From NCBI RefSeq assembly GCF_009870125.1, contig NC_046679.1, positions 16,554,001 to 16,618,000 on the forward strand: a stretch of DNA of 64,000 bases. The letters run 5' to 3'. Origin of the DNA: Drosophila pseudoobscura. Its lineage: Eukaryota > Arthropoda > Insecta > Diptera > Drosophilidae. This document shows positions 61,351 through 64,000 of this stretch, one piece after another. The first letter of the stretch is position 1, and each line of letters begins with the position of its first letter. A model generated the notes under the pieces. That model saw only the letters and a program-made list of their open reading frames with translations, was not told where the DNA came from and ran no database searches. The position numbers and the translations under genes are program-made.

Positions 61351-64000
61351 GCTCTACTGTGAGGCTCCGGACTTATTCTGCTCGGCTTTGCCTCTGCTGC
61401 TGGTGTTCGGCATTCTCTTGGCTGAATGCCTTTCTGATTGTCTGTGGTGGCGCTTGGTCTGTTTGTTTAACCACCAGCACCAGAAGCAGCAGCAGCAGCA
61501 ACAACAGAGGGCCAATAGAGTAGAGTGTAGGGCCCAAGAAGTAGGAGGAGGGGACACAAGCACAGACCAGCAATAGACTTTACTACCAAGCTGGTCCATA
61601 AGCCTGTTTATGTGTGTCTGTCTCTGTCCGCCTGGTCCTGTCCTTCTCCTCCCCATGTGGTATCCAGGGGGAAGTTGTATTCTCTCTGTTTACAGGAAAT
61701 TCCATCAAATTCCTGTCGGTTATGTGCACTGAAATGAATAATATACTGCCATGAAATTAGGCTATTACACTGAAAGAACTGGAAGCAACAAAGCCAAGCC
61801 AAGTAATTTCATTAGCTGAATTCCACTCTTTGCCTTTTCGCCGTTTGTTTCAGTTGTTTCTAGCTGCTGTGTTTTTTTCTGCATTCTATTGCCATACGGT
61901 CTGCGGACTGTGGACTGTGGACTGCGGTCTGCAGGTGAGTATTATCATTTTACATAAAGCCAGTCAGAGTCGGGCCCCCGCCAGATGTTGTCAAGGCTCC
62001 TGTTGCTCTGTGCTGCTGCTGCTGCTGGGCTCTGTTGCAAGTAGTTTGCCAACTAGAAGTACAAATCGCTTGCTCGTATTTAGACAGGCCCCGGACTGGC
62101 TTCCGAGAGGCGGGGAGATCGGCAGGAGGCACAACTCTTGTCCGTCTGGTGGCAGCAGGAGCCCACCCACGCTTCTACTTACGGGGAAAAGTATCTTTTA
62201 CTGATGCTTAGTTTGCCATTTGCTACGACGAGTATATCCATGGCTGTTGTCGTTCCTGTGCGGATGTTGTCTCTACTGCTGCTGTTTATGTTGTTGCTGT
62301 GTTTTCTGCTGTACTTACTTTATTCTCCAACAATTTGCTGCATGAGGTCGGTCTGGGTCTGGCCGTGTGCTTCTGTGTGAGTGCGCCATATGCTGCTGGG
62401 ACGGGGATGGGGCATAAGAGCCTTGGTAATGGTAGTCACAGACATCAACTTTGGTAGCCTCTCCCTCTTCCCCGCCCAGCAGCAGCAGCAGCAGCAGCAA
62501 AAGTCAAGGTATTTTACTTGTGAATTGTTTGTAAGTGGAAAACTTTCTGCACACGTTTCCCCATAAATACAATCAAAATGCGAACAAAAAACTAAACAAA
62601 GAACAAAATATGCAATGCAATACTGAAGCTTATATACCCTAAAAACTGTTAACAGGATATTTACGCACACACACACACATATACACGTGTATCGTACACT
62701 TAAGAAAATATATCTAATGTTTCCTTTCATCAAAGGTTCCTTGAGTTTCCCTTGATTTCTGACATGTACTCATATAAATTTATGCATTTTGTTAGACTGT
62801 TTTTTGTGAGGCTTCTGCAACATTTATCAGATATGTTGAGCATCTCAACCAATTACCAAAGAGACCCCCCCTTCAAGTGTATAATTCGCTGGGAAAGAGT
62901 ATTCCAAGTTGTTTTAGAGTTGGAGTTTTCCACTCTGTCGCGTTGCTGTAATTGTTTGTGCCTTTCCTGCCGATGGCTGAGTCTGCAAAATCCAAGAAGT
63001 TGCCGTTTGGCCTGGCCTGTTCTCTCGAAGGGGGATTTCATGTGAATCGAGTGACAATAATTAATGCGAACTTAAGAGTGTATGGTACTTACTGTATGGT
63101 GTGTTTAATTAAGGGGAAATTACAAGAATCGCCATGACATTGAATTAATAAAAACATGTGTATTAACTGGCGATGTCTGTTAATCTGCTGCTCCCCCAGT
63201 GCCCCTTTCTGTCCCAGTGGGGTCACCAGAGGTAAAATCAATTACTCAACAAAGCCCAGGTAAGGGGGGGAGGATGGGGCTGTGGCCGTTTGGGGATGGC
63301 CTGGCCATACATCAAAGACATCATGCAACAATGGAGAGCGGCGATAGCGGATGAGCATCAATCACATTTCGTGCATTCATTGCCCGGCAGCAACAACCCC
63401 CAAAAATCCCGATTCGAGTCCATTTGCCTCGACAAAATGTTTGGCACCGTGGAGGGAGGACAAGAAGGGGAAGTCGTCTGTCAAACATTCGTAACGCAAC
63501 GGACAGAAAACTTCATTCCACTCGATTGTCAGATTGTGTTGCATGATGCGCGAGGGACATGTGCAGCACTTGGTAAATTAATCAACCCTTGGCTGCAGCG
63601 TGTGGCAGAGTGGGATGTGGAGCTCGGGAGCTCGGGAGCTGGGGAACTGGGGAGCTGTCTGCAGGGCGACATGCCATAATTACGTTTTAAATGCTCCCGG
63701 TTCTGGCTTCTCTGCTCACTTTCCCATTATTCCAGATATATGTATGTATATACTTATATACTTTTGTTGTATAATGCTTTTAGGTGTTCGGTTCAGCCAA
63801 TGTAAATGCAACAATTGGGCAGACAAAGCAAACCGAAAATCAATTCAATTCAATTAGAAGGCGCGCGCAAAGGCCAGGCCACACATTGTTGCATGTGGCA
63901 AATGCCATTTGCAACAGCACAGCAGCAATCACAGTCCAAAAAACCAAATGCAAAAGCTTAGCCCCAAAAGCAGCCACAAAAAGTTATGGCCGAGGCAATC

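Larger units (their letters stand above)
48803..64000. other. Right-hand non-coding region (15.2 kb)
   Basis: No protein-coding exon can be supported; the open frames are repeat-driven or lack conserved character. The stretch contains several INE-1-like relics, GGCAACATGTTGCC palindromes (53254, 57092 and near copies), AT-rich blocks at 58.7-59.5 and 60.9-61.3 kb, CAG/CTG-rich tracts near 59.85, 60.15 and 62.48 kb, and CG-rich leader-like blocks at 52.3-52.8 and 55.98-56.15 kb. It may be intergenic or a large intron of a gene beyond the right edge. Confidence 0.55.

Noticed and set aside
63290..63679. 129-codon plus-strand open frame in the right-hand non-coding region
   Set aside because: No recognisable domain, atypical codon use, no convincing splice context apart from a weak AG/GT pair around 63.2 kb; likely chance.
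1..64000. CRISPR arrays, tRNA or rRNA genes, bacterial operons
   Set aside because: No spaced direct repeats of CRISPR type, no cloverleaf I could trace with A- and B-box motifs, and the gene structure is eukaryotic.

Overview
This window is eukaryotic insect DNA, almost certainly from a Drosophila species. Five genes read as fly orthologues with short GT-AG introns, and their combination (aftiphilin, ATP synthase e, spn-B, NK7.1, Heatr2) corresponds, as I recall it, to the 88B region of chromosome 3R (Muller E) in D. melanogaster. The non-coding DNA carries INE-1/DINE-1-like relics and many CA/GT microsatellites, which also fits Drosophila. I cannot fix the species; an obscura-group fly is only a guess. 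There is no prokaryotic operon, phage or CRISPR content.

Left part (1-8.7 kb) is gene-dense. A minus-strand aftiphilin-like gene (exons between 1 and 4157) runs off the left edge. It faces ATPsynE (4994-5239, plus) across a short divergent promoter region with a perfect DRE octamer. Then come spn-B (5770-6997, plus; RAD51/XRCC3-type recombinase, four exons) and, converging on it, the last exon of NK7.1.

Middle part (7.7-25.5 kb) is the minus-strand NK7.1 homeobox gene: three coding exons separated by introns of 11.4 and 4.1 kb, with the homeodomain split between residues 44 and 45. Its leader continues into an unlocated upstream non-coding exon. From 25.5 to 38.8 kb I see no protein-coding gene, only microsatellites, relic transposons and a mariner fragment at 37.5 kb.

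Heatr2 (38826-41393, minus, intronless) encodes the 855-residue dynein assembly factor DNAAF5. About 0.45 kb upstream lie forkhead sites and an X-box-like site, the expected Fd3F/Rfx architecture of a chordotonal ciliary gene. From 42 to 64 kb no coding exon can be supported; the stretch looks like intergenic or intronic regulatory DNA with several INE-1-like relics, candidate TATA promoters at 48.5-48.8 kb, and CG-rich leader-like blocks at 52.3 and 56.0 kb.

The genes do not form one pathway; they are housekeeping or organelle functions (clathrin adaptor, ATP synthase, meiotic repair, cilia assembly) around one developmental regulator with large non-coding flanks. I found no convincing undescribed system. 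The most unusual signals are a strong excess of the octamer TACTCGTA/TACGAGTA in non-coding DNA (21 exact copies counted by eye) and a recurrent 14-bp palindrome GGCAACATGTTGCC.
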